A stretch of 64,000 bases of DNA from Lentinula raphanica (taxonomy: Eukaryota > Basidiomycota > Agaricomycetes > Agaricales > Omphalotaceae), in assembly GCA_027919835.1 (NCBI GenBank), contig JANVFP010000011.1, forward strand, positions 310,001-374,000. Direction: 5' to 3'. The notes beneath the pieces are model-generated. The model saw only the letters and a program-made list of their open reading frames with translations, searched no databases and was not told the DNA's origin. Position numbers and translations under genes: made by a program. This document shows, in pieces, positions 22,847 through 33,720 of this stretch (the first letter of the stretch is position 1; each line of letters starts with the position of its first letter).

Positions 22847-24457
22847 ATGCAAACGCTACAGGCTGCGGTGAACAGACTTCCTGTTGAGATCTTGACAGAA
22901 GTCTTCCGTTTCTACCGTGCCGAGTCACTTTATGATGTGACTCTCGGTATACCGAGACAACGACTCTGTACGGAGATGCACGCCATAACGAGGACTTGTC
23001 GCAAGTGGCGTGAAATCGTACTCTCGAATCCGGGATTTTGGACTTCATTCTTCTTGAACTTAGAAGATATAGAGAGCTCCGAGCAAGCTCGATACCTTTC
23101 CGACGCTCTTTCCCTCTCTGGAAATGAGAAACTGCGTCTCCACATTGTATTCAACAGCACTGTGATTACAGATTTATTCTCTTCACCTCTGATTACAACG
23201 CGATTTGCAATACTCATGAAAATATGGAGACAGGCCGACAGATGGCAGGATGTTAGACTCGATCTCGAGGAACGTTTATTCTACGGCGTGTTTCTGACAT
23301 TGAATTTGCGCTTAGACCATTTGAAGCCTCCTGGTGGTCACTTCCCCAACCTCGAACGGTTGGAATGCGGGACAGACCGACTCGAAGATGAGGACGATGA
23401 ACGCCGAAGGAATCCCAATTCGCCTGATCGAGTCTCCTTTCGCGTCTTCAACCCTTGCCCCGCGTTGTATGATCTGAGTGTTTACGATGCCTTGGATGTG
23501 GTCTCAATCGGCTATCCTCGATCCTTAACGCGCTTGGAACTTCTGAGGTTCGAAGGAAGCTCGCTTTCAACACTTTTGTCTCGACTTCCAAATCTCCAAA
23601 CCCTTTCACTTTCCGACAGTCTCTTGATTCTCGATGGCGAGCCAGGATACGAACATCCTGGTCCCTGGTCAAAGCGGAACCCATTATACCACCAGAGCAT
23701 TACTACGCTATGTCTTCCCATCTATGGTGAGAGTTTCAAACTCCATGCACCATGGGCGGACCTCCGCTTCCCATCTTTGCATACACTCGAAATCGGCGAA
23801 GTTATTGAAGATGATTTCGAGGGAGACCTGATACAACCAGTCCTTGATCTACTGATCAAATCAGAGTGCACCTTACAAACGATGGTACTTGGGAAATTGC
23901 CCTTAGAGATGTTCAGAAGGCTTGTATCGGTTGTGCCTTTGCTCAAAAACCTGAAGTTGCGCGAATATCACGTTGGCGGTGTGCTCTTAGACGATCCGGG
24001 CCACTTCCTCGCGCCTTTGTGTGGCACAGCAGCAGGATACCCGGCTCCCAGTTTATCATGGCTCGAAGTCAGAATGCACGCTGATGTCTTGACACGGCGT
24101 CAGAGGAATAGATTCCAGAGCGTTCAGGAAGACGAAGACGAAGATGCCATGGTCGAAGACTCCCGCAGACATAGCGGCAACATGGGAGAAGATGATACAT
24201 ATGGAGCCGTTGGGGAAGAAACTTCTTCGCTTGTTGCAACTGTTGTCGACTGCTTTCGCCGTATGATATCGTCTCGACTCGGACCCGATCGGGGTCCACC
24301 TTCGGTTCGTTTCAAGACCAAACTCGCCATTTCGGGTTCCCCTCCATTCAATCCCAACGTCGATCCAATCGCACAGCTACCCGAGTACCTCTTGGCTGTT
24401 TCTAATATGGACGAGAGAGAATACCGCATCGTCACAGTTGAGTTGAGTTGGAATTGA
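22847..24457 (+). CDS. F-box/LRR-like protein, paralogue 2
   Basis: A single-exon gene, 536 residues. The F-box-like segment is NRLPVEILTEVFRFYRAES, then RTCRKWREIVLSNPGFW. Leu-rich repeats follow, including LPNLQTLSLSDSLLILDGEP. An acidic stretch (EDEDEDAMVEDSRRH) precedes the conserved C-terminus GPPSVRFKTKLAISG, LPEYLLAVSNMDER and TVELSWN. First gene of a same-strand cluster of three; the spacing to the next copy is about 0.94 kb. A substrate-adaptor role for ubiquitin ligase is a family inference. Confidence 0.85.
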   Translation: MQTLQAAVNRLPVEILTEVFRFYRAESLYDVTLGIPRQRLCTEMHAITRTCRKWREIVLSNPGFWTSFFLNLEDIESSEQARYLSDALSLSGNEKLRLHIVFNSTVITDLFSSPLITTRFAILMKIWRQADRWQDVRLDLEERLFYGVFLTLNLRLDHLKPPGGHFPNLERLECGTDRLEDEDDERRRNPNSPDRVSFRVFNPCPALYDLSVYDALDVVSIGYPRSLTRLELLRFEGSSLSTLLSRLPNLQTLSLSDSLLILDGEPGYEHPGPWSKRNPLYHQSITTLCLPIYGESFKLHAPWADLRFPSLHTLEIGEVIEDDFEGDLIQPVLDLLIKSECTLQTMVLGKLPLEMFRRLVSVVPLLKNLKLREYHVGGVLLDDPGHFLAPLCGTAAGYPAPSLSWLEVRMHADVLTRRQRNRFQSVQEDEDEDAMVEDSRRHSGNMGEDDTYGAVGEETSSLVATVVDCFRRMISSRLGPDRGPPSVRFKTKLAISGSPPFNPNVDPIAQLPEYLLAVSNMDEREYRIVTVELSWN

Positions 24458-25150
24458 TTCGGTATTTTTGTATTGGTTCACCGGACTCTTCCTGCTCTGC
24501 AAATCGGACAATTACTTAAGTATGTACTTGCAAAATGTGGATATTCACAAAGATATTGCTAGAATGTGCACATTGAGCCTTCTCCCACGTATTTCCCTTC
24601 AAGTTGTTTTAGAGTCTTGGACTAATGTCGACACGACCTGTAAAGGAAGATTCGGAATCAGATCGAGTGCAGGATTTATCTTAGTGTATTACTTACTGCT
24701 AAGTAGGAGCCATATATGTAGGTAATGTATATTCATCATTCAATTTGTGGCATACAGTAATCGAATGTAAGTAGTTTTGCTACTTTAACATCACTGCTTG
24801 CAGAGCCTTTGTTAGCCCATGTGTCGCAACTCATGAGATCAGATCGGAATAGTATCGGGCGAGTATGGCAAAAGATGTTGCTATGTTTTTTGTACTATGC
24901 ACACGGAATTGCAGCATCAAAATGAACTCATTGATTGACAATGAGGCTCCGAAGACAACATTGTGTTCGTGAAAGGCAACCTATTCAATGGACAATGTCG
25001 TTGTATGTATACTAGCCAAGAATTCAATTATAATCATCCCCCCTACTCTAATTGTCAAAGGCCCCCTCCAAGTAGACCGTATTGTCAGTAGTAACCTGTA
25101 GTAACCAGCAACGAGTTTCGGAACTTCCTGATGCACGAAATCGATGTCTT

Positions 25151-25278
25151 GAAAAAACAATGTTTTTTCCCATGTCATTGCGGCTTTTGTTCACACAACT
25201 CACTCCGTTGTCCTGGCCTGGATATCCATCTCATCAGACTCAGATTATCGAGGTCTCTGTACCATGGATAAAAGCTTT
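25151..25278 (+). promoter_or_regulatory. F-box 3 promoter: A/T palindrome and TATA-like box
   Basis: GAAAAAACAATGTTTTTTCC at 25151, a near-perfect inverted repeat, is followed by CCATGGATAAAAGCTTTG about 128 bp before the ATG. A nearby ATTATCGAGGTCTCTGTACC block is specific to this copy. Confidence 0.5.
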
Positions 25279-25393
25279 GAACTCCGTCTAGTAATCTTCC
25301 CTACACGATCTCTCAGCAAGTTATCAAAGTACCACTGTGCGGTTTTCCTCTCCGAGCCTTCTCGTTAAATTCTAAAGGTCGTTTTCAACAGAA

Positions 25394-27145
25394 ATGCAAA
25401 ACCCTCAGCTCTCTATGCAAACGATACCTGCGGTGAACAGTCTTCCTGTCGAAATTTTGACGGAAGTCTTCCGTTCCTACCGTGCCTTACAGGAGTCGCC
25501 TTTCGATCTGACTCTCGGTTACTATTCGAGCCGAGAGCTCTATACGGAGATGCACATCATAACTACCAGGACTTGTCACCAGTGGCGCAACATCGTCCTC
25601 TCAAATCCGGAATTTTGGACTTCGTTCTACTTGAACCTTGGACGAATAAGGAGCATTGAGCAGGCCGAATACATTATCGAAACCCTATTCCGTTTTCAAA
25701 ACAACACACTACGTCTCCATATAACTTTCAACAGTTTCAACTCTACTCCATCTCTTCCACCATCCGAAGCTCTCAATACAGTGCAATTCACAGTACTTGC
25801 TCACATATGGAGCCTGGCCAACAGATGGCGAGATGTCAAACTCGAACTCGACCAACAGTTATTTCACGGCGTGATATCGATGTTGAACCTGGGCATAGAC
25901 CACAAGCCCCTTGGTGGTTACTTTCCCAACCTCGAACGCTTGGAATGCGAATTACTCCGAGACTCCGAAGATGATGACATTCGGAGGGATTTCAACTCAC
26001 CTGATCGAGTTCTCTTCCGCGTCTTTAATCCTTCCCCCGCGTTGCATCATCTGGCTGTTTACGATAACTTGGATGTCGCTTCGTTTGGCTATCCTCAATC
26101 CCTGACGAGCTTGGAACTTTCGAGGTTCGAGGGAAGTTCTCTTGCGCCATTTCTTGCTCGACTTCCGAATCTTCAACACCTTTCTCTTTACCAGAGCATC
26201 TTGATCCAGAATGGCGAGTATGGATATGAACATCCTGGTCCCTGGTCAGAGAGCCACCCATTCTACCACCCAGGCATTACTAAACTGTCGCTCCTCACCT
26301 ATGAAGGATATTTTGAAATTTTCCCACCATGGGCGGACGTCCGTTTCCCATCTTTGCATACACTTGCCATCGACGAAGTCGAGGAAGCACTCGACGAGGA
26401 GTCGATACAACCCATACTCGATCTGCTGACAAAGTCGGAGTGCAAATTGCAGACATTGACACTGGGGAAAGTGCCCTGGGAGATGTTCGACGATCTCGTG
26501 TCGGTTGCGCCTTCGCTCAGAAACGTCAAATTGGGGGCCCTTCACGTTAGCATGACACTCTTAGACGCTCCAAATGAGTTCCTCGCGCCTCTTTGTGGCA
26601 CAGCACCTACCAAAGTACCCTGTCCCGACTTATCATGTCTACAGGTTGAGATTGATGCCATAGTCTTGACATGGCCTAGGAGGAATAGGCAGCGGAGCAT
26701 TCAGCCAGACCCTGATTCGGATGCTGACATGGAAGACGACTCGGATGACGGAGATGACATGGTTGATGATATGGGAGGTCCTAGCAGTTCTGCCAACAAC
26801 GTCGGAGTTGAAGCCGACCCGGAGGACGATACTATGGGAAACATTATTCCGGGAGACCCTCAGAATCCTTTTGGTAACATGGAAGACTCAGATGTACTCG
26901 GAGGAACCGTTGGGAACGAGCCTACGTTCATCGAGTTCATCGTCGCTCGCTTTCGCCATTTGATATCCTCTCGTCCTGGACGTGGTCCACCTTCGGTTCG
27001 GTTCGTGACCAAACCTCTCATTGCGCCCCTTCCATCCGGTCCCAATGTCGATCCAATTGCACAACTGCCTGAGTACCTCATGGCTGTTTCCAACATAGAC
27101 GAGAGGAAGTTCGGCACTGTCACAGTTGAGCTTCGTTGGAATTGA
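25394..27145 (+). CDS. F-box/LRR-like protein, paralogue 3
   Basis: A single-exon gene, 583 residues. The F-box-like segment is NSLPVEILTEVFRSYRALQ, followed by TCHQWRNIVLSNPEFWTSF. The LRR-like part includes LPNLQHLSLYQSILIQNG. Around residues 437-510 is a long acidic Asp-rich stretch. The conserved C-terminus includes GPPSVRFVTKPLIAPL, LPEYLMAVSNIDERK and TVELRWN. It is closest to paralogue 4: both have the same extra residues after the F-box, and their 3' flanks share CTCTATGAAGGACGATGATG (GATTATG in the other). The flank conservation shows that duplication covered more than the coding region. Confidence 0.85.
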   Translation: MQNPQLSMQTIPAVNSLPVEILTEVFRSYRALQESPFDLTLGYYSSRELYTEMHIITTRTCHQWRNIVLSNPEFWTSFYLNLGRIRSIEQAEYIIETLFRFQNNTLRLHITFNSFNSTPSLPPSEALNTVQFTVLAHIWSLANRWRDVKLELDQQLFHGVISMLNLGIDHKPLGGYFPNLERLECELLRDSEDDDIRRDFNSPDRVLFRVFNPSPALHHLAVYDNLDVASFGYPQSLTSLELSRFEGSSLAPFLARLPNLQHLSLYQSILIQNGEYGYEHPGPWSESHPFYHPGITKLSLLTYEGYFEIFPPWADVRFPSLHTLAIDEVEEALDEESIQPILDLLTKSECKLQTLTLGKVPWEMFDDLVSVAPSLRNVKLGALHVSMTLLDAPNEFLAPLCGTAPTKVPCPDLSCLQVEIDAIVLTWPRRNRQRSIQPDPDSDADMEDDSDDGDDMVDDMGGPSSSANNVGVEADPEDDTMGNIIPGDPQNPFGNMEDSDVLGGTVGNEPTFIEFIVARFRHLISSRPGRGPPSVRFVTKPLIAPLPSGPNVDPIAQLPEYLMAVSNIDERKFGTVTVELRWN

Positions 27146-29757
27146 AACTTTCTGGACCATGGACTTCTATTTAATCTGAGTCACTTAGTCATTTTTCTTG
27201 CTCTATGAAGGACGATGATGCACTTCCTTAGAGTAGTATATTGAGCCTAAACGACGGTAGTCTTAATGATAACTTATGTATTGAAAGAAAAGATAATCAC
27301 ATACACTTCATTAGTATTTTCACTCCCCTTTATCTACATACTCAGTTGAAAAAAATGCATGCTATACCAGGTTATTCCTCCGATGATAGAGCCGTTCATG
27401 GTGAACCAGTGGTGGACATCGTCGAACGGGTTACGGAATGCTTTTCATCTTTAGCCGAGCCTTTGCCGAGCTGGCGCCTATTCGGCGGCGCGGCATTTCA
27501 ATCCAAGAAGCGTTCTTCCTTCATCCCATCAACCACCACCTCATTTCTCAACACGACAGGACCGCCGCCACAACGTCTAGGATTACGGAATAGAGTAGTA
27601 GGGACGATGAGGGGATTGCCTAGAGGGTTAGAGGCACGCGATGACGCGGCCTGCTGACCAACGATATCTGGTGCGTAATCCATTCTGATGAATGGATTAC
27701 TGTCGATCAACAAGGACTTTTTGTAAGGCTAGGACTCTCGTCGACGATCTCTGACCCTTTCTCTGTATTCTTGGACCTAATCAACCCTACAAACCCTCTT
27801 TCTTGTCAAACCCAACCTCAACTGTCCTTTTTCCCGTTCGGCCTCCCTTCAGCTCGCCTTCGTCAATTTCGACCCAGTAACACCTTGCTTTGTCATTCCT
27901 GATCATGAAGGACACCCCCCGCACCTCAATATATACCTTCAACCTCTATCACGCCCCGCTCTTGTCATCTCCAGCTCGCATACGCGTCATTCAGTTCTGG
28001 TTCACCTCAAATGCATCCCACTCAGCAGAGCACGCGTATCGCCAGCTTCACTTCATTTAATTGCCTTATTACTCATGTTTTAGCATATGCAAATACCTTT
28101 CGCAGTCTCCTCGTTTGTCCGGAACCTTAACGCGTATCTAGATTGCCGAACCCTCTGGCAACCTTCAGTTGTCCTCCGAGTCTCCTTCTTGGCAGTTTGC
28201 CTTAGCCTAGGTCAGAATGAGCGCTAGCAAATTTGAGTTTTCGAACACGTTACGTGATGCTCGTCACTCTTGCTTCGAACCACCACCATCCATCCATGTC
28301 GGGGTGGCGCAAAAGGCTCTCATCGAAGCCTCTCGAGTCTCTACATCAACTTGGCCTTCTTTTAATTTATTCTCCACCCTCCTGAATATCACCTCAGAAA
28401 CTTCAACTCTTGGCTATCACCATCTCAAGCATTCCTACCTAACCAAGAACACAATAATGTCGAGCTCGGTGACTAACCTGGACAACAGCCATCGCTACTG
28501 CTACATTTCATGTCTTTCAAAAGACCGAGGGTTTTTCCAATTCTATGAGGTCTGTATTTTCTATTTCAATATCAATAACTTGCTCGCTGCTTTATCGACT
28601 TGCTCGCTGCTTTATCGCAAATGTCTCCCAATCCATCCCTCCTACCGCCTTTGCTGCTGGCATGAGGCAATGACCGTTAATGCTACTGTCACGTCCTCTC
28701 GCTGCTACTGCTACTGCTACTACCACTGTTGCTACCACTGGCACCACCACTCTGCTGCACTACTGCCTGTTTGGCTTCAGTCTCTGAGCATGCAGCTACT
28801 GCTAAGGCTTGGGCTAATGCTACTGCTACTGCTTCTACTGCTTATGCTCATCCTAATGCTCATGATCATGTCATTGCTTCTGCTAATGCTTGCTTGAATT
28901 CAGGCCTTTGCCACTGCTCTTGTGTCACTGGTGCTCAATGCTCATGTGCTAGTCAACAATCCATGTTATAGTTGAGTGCTATTCCTACTATTTGGGTATC
29001 CGTGGTCACTGGATGTGTTGTCTCTTACCAAACAGGTATTGCAGCTGACCGTGGATACTTGACCGTACTGGGACCCAAAAGGCCTCGCAGCCTTCTCCCA
29101 ATGACCATTGACTGGCTAACTTGACTGGCTAACTTGATTTGACTTTCCATGCATATTGACTTCTGCACCATCTAAGCTTCATGGTAGTTCAAAGACCATG
29201 GTTCATTTGGATCCTATATGCATACCTTCAGCTTGGCTTCCTTCCTTCAATTTTAGGTGTGTCAGGACGAGTCATGGCAAACCCTTGCCTGTTGTTGTTG
29301 CTTATTGTTTATTTCATCCCTTTCCCATCATTTATCTACCTGGGTCAACATGTACACCTATGTCAATCCGTGTCATCTTCATTTTCACTATGGTGACGCA
29401 TCCCACAGCTAACATTATGTTACTTGTGTTTTTTAAAATCTCTATACCTCCAGATATGTACTACATATATAAGCTGTAGGTATTTGCATGTAAACCCCGG
29501 TTCGGTTATTCTTGTTAATCTAGTCTGGTTTCACTCTCTAGCTCTGGTAGCTCTAGTTCTCTCTGAACTCTCTTTCGTAATTCTATTGATTCAGACTAAG
29601 TCTCCAACAAACAAGGATAAACATAATCCTTCCAAGTCCTCATTCTCAGACTTCAGTGTAGACCTACTCGGCAGCTTTCACTCTGTGTTTTGGGACAGCT
29701 AACTCGTAGCTGTTGAACCAGGTGCTTTTGAGGGTTAGAGTGTGCTAGCACCTAATA
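27146..29757. other. 2.6-kb gene-free insert between F-box 3 and F-box 4
   Basis: The gap between copies 2 and 3 is about 0.94 kb, whereas this one is about 2.7 kb. Conservation upstream of copy 4 resumes only at about 29758 (TTATCAAAGTACCACTGT). No gene is supported. Content includes degenerate CTG/GCTACTG-type triplet repeats at about 28680-28870, a 20-nt direct repeat GACTTGCTCGCTGCTTTATC near 28580-28618, and a TATATAAGC box near 29465 followed by CT-rich sequence. The last item could be part of a solo LTR, but I found no partner or target duplication. Confidence 0.45.
28680..28870 (+). repeat. degenerate triplet repeat
   Basis: Imperfect runs of GCTACT/GCTAAT and ACCACTG units. Open frames across it (Leu- or Ala-rich) are by-products of the triplet period, not convincing proteins. 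Confidence 0.5.
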
Positions 29758-29842
29758 CTCTCAGATTATCAAAGTACCACTGTATGGTACGGTTTTCCTT
29801 ACCTTCTCATTGAGTCCCAACTTCCAAGGTTGTTTCCAACAG

Positions 29843-31528
29843 ATGCAAAACCCACATTTCACTATGCAAACAATACCTGCAGTGAACAGACTTCCTGTTG
29901 AGACCTTGACAGAAATTTTCCGTCTCTACTATGCCTCGCAGAAGTCCCTTTTCGATGTGACGCTACTGGGTATTTCAGGACAGCTCCGTACAGAGATGCA
30001 CATCATGACCAGCATTTGTCAATTGTGGCGCGATATCATACTCTCGATTCCAGAGTTCTGGACTTCATTCTCCTTGGACCTTGGAGAAATATGGAGTGTC
30101 GAGCGAGCCAAATACATTATCGAAACCTTCTCCCGTTCCGAAAATTACAAACTGCGTCTCCATATTATTTTCAACTCTTCATCTTTATCTCCATCAACTC
30201 TGGATACACTCACGCAGTCCCGAGTGCAATTCACAGTACTTGCTCACATATGGAGCCTAGCCAATAAATGGCGAGATGTCAAACTCAACCTCAACCTCGA
30301 CCAACAGTTATATCACGGCGTGATATCAACGCTGAGTCTGGGCATACATCATAAGCCCCTTGGTGGTCACTTTCCCAACCTCGAACGCTTGGAATGCCAT
30401 ATAGACCGAGACGACAAAGATGGTGACCTTCGGAGGGATCTCAACTCACCTGATCGAGTTCTCCTTCGCGTCTTTAATCCTTGCCCCGCCTTGTGTCATC
30501 TGAGTGTTTACGACGCTTTGGATGTGGCTTCGTGTGGACATCCTCAGTCCTTGACGACCTTGGAGCTTCTGAGGTTCGAGGGAAGCTCTCTTGCGACACT
30601 TCTTGCTCGACTTCCGAATCTTCGACACTTTTGTCTTTACCAAAATTACTTGACTCGGAATAATCAGCATGTACACGAAAATTCTGGTCCCTGGTCAGAG
30701 AGCCACCCATTCTACCACACAGGCATTACTAGCCTATCTCTCCCCATCTACGAAACGTCTTTGAACATTTATCCACCATGGGCGGACGTCCGTTTCCCAT
30801 CTTTGCATACAATTGACATCGACGAAGTTGAGGACGTATTCGACGCAGAGTCGATATGGCCAATACTTGATCTGCTGACCAAGTCAGAGTACAAATTGAA
30901 GACGTTGATACTGGGGAAAGTGTCCTGGGAGATGTTCGAAGATCTCCTGTTGGTTACGCCTTCGCTCAGAAATGTCATATTGCGAACCGCGCATGTTGGA
31001 ATGGTGCTTTTAGAGGCTCCAGAGCAGTTTCTCGCGCCACTTTGTGGCACGGAATCGGAAGTACCGCTTCCCGACTTATCATGTCTACAGGTTGAGATTG
31101 ATGCAGAGATTTTGGCATGGCACAGGTGGAATAATTCGGATGCTCACATGGAAGACGATGATGGAAATGCCATGGTCGATGACATGGGAGACCCTCGCGG
31201 TTCTGCCAACACCGAGTTCGAGGACAACCCGGAGGACGATACTATTGGAAACATTACCTCTGGAGGCCCTCAGAATCCTAGTGCTAGAATGGAAGAAGAT
31301 GAGGCTAGGTTCATCGAACTCATTGTCGCTCGCTTCCGCCATTTGATATCGTCTCGACCTAATCGTGGTCCACCTTCGGTTCGGTTCGTGACCGAACCCG
31401 CCATTGGACCTCTTCCATCCAATCCCAATGTTGATCCAATCGCGCAACTGCCCGAGTACCTCTTGGCTGTTACTAATATGGACGAGGAAACTTTTGGTAC
31501 CGTCACAGTTGAGCTGCATTGGGATTGA
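29843..31528 (+). CDS. F-box/LRR-like protein, paralogue 4
   Basis: A single-exon gene, 561 residues. The start is the ATG at 29843 (MQNPHFTMQTIPAVNRLP), which aligns with paralogue 3 (MQNPQLSMQTIPAVNSLP); an in-frame extension upstream begins with TTG and is not used. The F-box-like segment is NRLPVETLTEIFRLYYASQ. LRR-like repeats and an acidic stretch (EDDDGNAMVDDMGD) follow, with the shared end LPEYLLAVTNMDEE and TVELHWD. The coding region is intact. The TATA-like box and A/T palindrome found before the other three copies are absent; only the proximal ~85 bp are conserved, so its expression may differ. Confidence 0.85.
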   Translation: MQNPHFTMQTIPAVNRLPVETLTEIFRLYYASQKSLFDVTLLGISGQLRTEMHIMTSICQLWRDIILSIPEFWTSFSLDLGEIWSVERAKYIIETFSRSENYKLRLHIIFNSSSLSPSTLDTLTQSRVQFTVLAHIWSLANKWRDVKLNLNLDQQLYHGVISTLSLGIHHKPLGGHFPNLERLECHIDRDDKDGDLRRDLNSPDRVLLRVFNPCPALCHLSVYDALDVASCGHPQSLTTLELLRFEGSSLATLLARLPNLRHFCLYQNYLTRNNQHVHENSGPWSESHPFYHTGITSLSLPIYETSLNIYPPWADVRFPSLHTIDIDEVEDVFDAESIWPILDLLTKSEYKLKTLILGKVSWEMFEDLLLVTPSLRNVILRTAHVGMVLLEAPEQFLAPLCGTESEVPLPDLSCLQVEIDAEILAWHRWNNSDAHMEDDDGNAMVDDMGDPRGSANTEFEDNPEDDTIGNITSGGPQNPSARMEEDEARFIELIVARFRHLISSRPNRGPPSVRFVTEPAIGPLPSNPNVDPIAQLPEYLLAVTNMDEETFGTVTVELHWD

Positions 31529-31835
31529 ATGTTTCTGGGTCGAAGACTTTTAGTATCGGTGAGTCCTTGATGTTCTCTTCTTACTCTATGAAGGACGATT
31601 ATGCACTTCCATAGATTACGGTTTTCCGATGGCGTTGCTAAGAGGGATGCATGACGATCATGGTGCGATGGGTCGAGAAAAGATCGTCACATACATTTTA
31701 TTGGTATTTAAACGTGGCGTGGCGACGTGCGTACTGTAGTCCGAAGCAAGCCCATGATACTTCATACGTTCATTGCTAACGTCGTCAAAGACGTCGACCT
31801 TCGTTGGAAAACTCAACACAAAGTTGAATGTACGA

Positions 31836-32792
31836 TCATTCCAATAATTTGATACCACTTGCAAGGAATATATTTACTGCCTTTCCATTCTTGAACGCGC
31901 GGGTAACGATATCATATCCGAACCTATTCGCCTGCCCCGTCTTCTCATCGAGCTCAGCCAAACCAGCCTCCACAAAGACATGCAACATCTCCAGTTTTGA
32001 GAATCCGTACTTATGCACGACGATGCCTGCTTCGCACGCACCTTGTGGAAAGATAGGTTCGCGATTAGGAGCCGAATGGTGAGCATTGGTATCGGATTCA
32101 TGCGTAGATGGTTGGGCTGGAATAGATTCTACGTCGGCAACGTAGAGGTAACCCCCAGGTTTGAGAAGAGACGAGAGGATTTGGGTGGCGGAAGATATGG
32201 AGGGGAAGTGGTGGTATGACATGCAGCACTAAGTGTAGCGCGATGCTGAGCATGGGAGCGCGAGACATACAGATGAATAGTAATACTCACTATAGCAACA
32301 TCGAACTCTATACCCCCCAATAGGCTTTGAAGTCGCGAGCGACTTTCTTCGGGATTATCAAGTAGGTTCTCCGGAACACATATGGCCCTCATTTCTTCTG
32401 GCTCAATACCCTGGTTCGTGACGCGTGTATTGTACCTATCAACCATCTCTTGGCTGATATCAATTCCGATGATGGTTTTAGCATAGGGCGCGAGAACGCG
32501 GGAGTTTAAGCCTGGTCGAGACTCGAGCGTGAGCAGCGGTACATCATGCATACATGAGTAAGAAAGTGACCTGTTCCACATGCGAAGTCTAGTACGGTTG
32601 TCCGTTCATCGTCGAATGTGTAAGCTTTCAGAAGGGCCTTTCCTATTCTGTTTGAATCACGAAAGGAGAGCAGAGAACGCTGCGGTGTTCTTACCTGTTC
32701 GCCATTTCGGTGTGTAGAGGCTGATCATCGTATTGCTGACTGACATCAGGTGAGTTGAAATGGTGTTGTTGGCTGGCTGTGGTTGAAAGCAT
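31836..32792 (-). CDS. Class I SAM-dependent methyltransferase
   Basis: Four exons (32792-32695, 32647-32571, 32511-32291, 32228-31836) give 262 residues. The N-terminus reads HHFNSPDVSQQYDDQPLHTE. Motif I is TVLDFACGTGLNS, followed by TIIGIDISQEMVDRYN with the acidic residue that binds the ribose, then FDVAICCMSYHHF and LLKPGGYLYVADVES. These are the typical motifs of small-molecule class I methyltransferases such as the UbiE-like group. Substrate is unknown and the neighbours give no pathway. The C-terminal part (FSKLEMLHVFVEAGLAEL) is also usual for the family. Confidence 0.8.
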
Positions 32793-32841
32793 TGTTTCCG
32801 TTGAGCAAGGCCTGGGTGTGTGTACGGTGTACTGAACGAAG

Positions 32842-33720
32842 TTGAACGACGCTGATGTAAGCGCTCATCGGAACCTTTTGGAATTGAACGACCATCATGT
32901 CACGACTCTTGGAAGAAGAGAAGATCTAGCTATGCTCATTCACGTTGCTGCCCAATACTCGTGTAACTCTGAAGACTGTATGGACGACATTCGAGACTCA
33001 TCTGGGGTATCGAGCTGGACTCATTGTGAAGAACGCGCCTTGTGAAGAACGTCAAGTCAAATCTGATCTTCCCTCCCCATGGGTCTCTGTGCTCCATTGA
33101 GCATCTATTCTCGTCACGTCCCAGACTCACAGAAAGCTTAATCCCATCGCTATTCACATCCATGAGAAGGTCTAGACAACGTTTCTCACCGACCGTCGAC
33201 CCGTTTGCGGCGTGCGCAGTTGTCCAAGACTCCAAGGACCAATCTCAGTTCCGTTCGATCGAGGCATGCAAATCCTCGAGAAAGTTTTTCGGACTCAAAC
33301 GCGAGATCGATCAAAGACAAACCGCAGCGTAGTTGCTTTGCATTTTGCCGCTGCTCAACGGAGTGATCTCGTTCTAACTTTGTCACGGTACGGTTGTTGT
33401 TTTCTCGATGACTTTAGCTTTTCGAACTCAGGCTGATGATATGTGATGCTTCTTCAGAATCAATGATGGACTCTCGGTCCCGGATTTGCTAGGCATGTAA
33501 TGAATCGACGACGGTGTTCAGCTATAAACATACCGATCAACTCGAAAGATGTCTGGCATTGTTCCGAGCCTCGCGTGGAGAATGCGTCTACGCTCATCGA
33601 TGCTAGTGCCAATTCCAACTTGGTGATAACATGCATGCCATGTGGAAGACACCTATCACAGGCGAAGACCCGCATTGCTTTTTCTGTGAGCCCTTTTCCA
33701 ACGAACGTTTTCTATGAGCC
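32842..33720. pseudogene. possible decayed ankyrin-repeat remnant
   Basis: Fragments in several frames weakly recall ankyrin repeats: minus-strand TAHAANGSTVGEKRCLDLLM near 33200, and plus-strand LIDASANSNL and HLSQAKTRIAF near 33590-33690. Frames change repeatedly and stops interrupt. This may be chance; I list it only as a weak lead. Confidence 0.2.

Noticed and set aside
28217..28897. 226-residue plus-strand open frame, Ser then Leu-rich
   Set aside because: It runs into the triplet repeat, has no domain or splice context, and its Leu-rich end follows from the repeat period.
29400..29757. Solo LTR (TATA box TATATAAGC, CT-rich stretch, GTGCTAGCACCTAA)
   Set aside because: No second LTR, primer site or target duplication could be identified.
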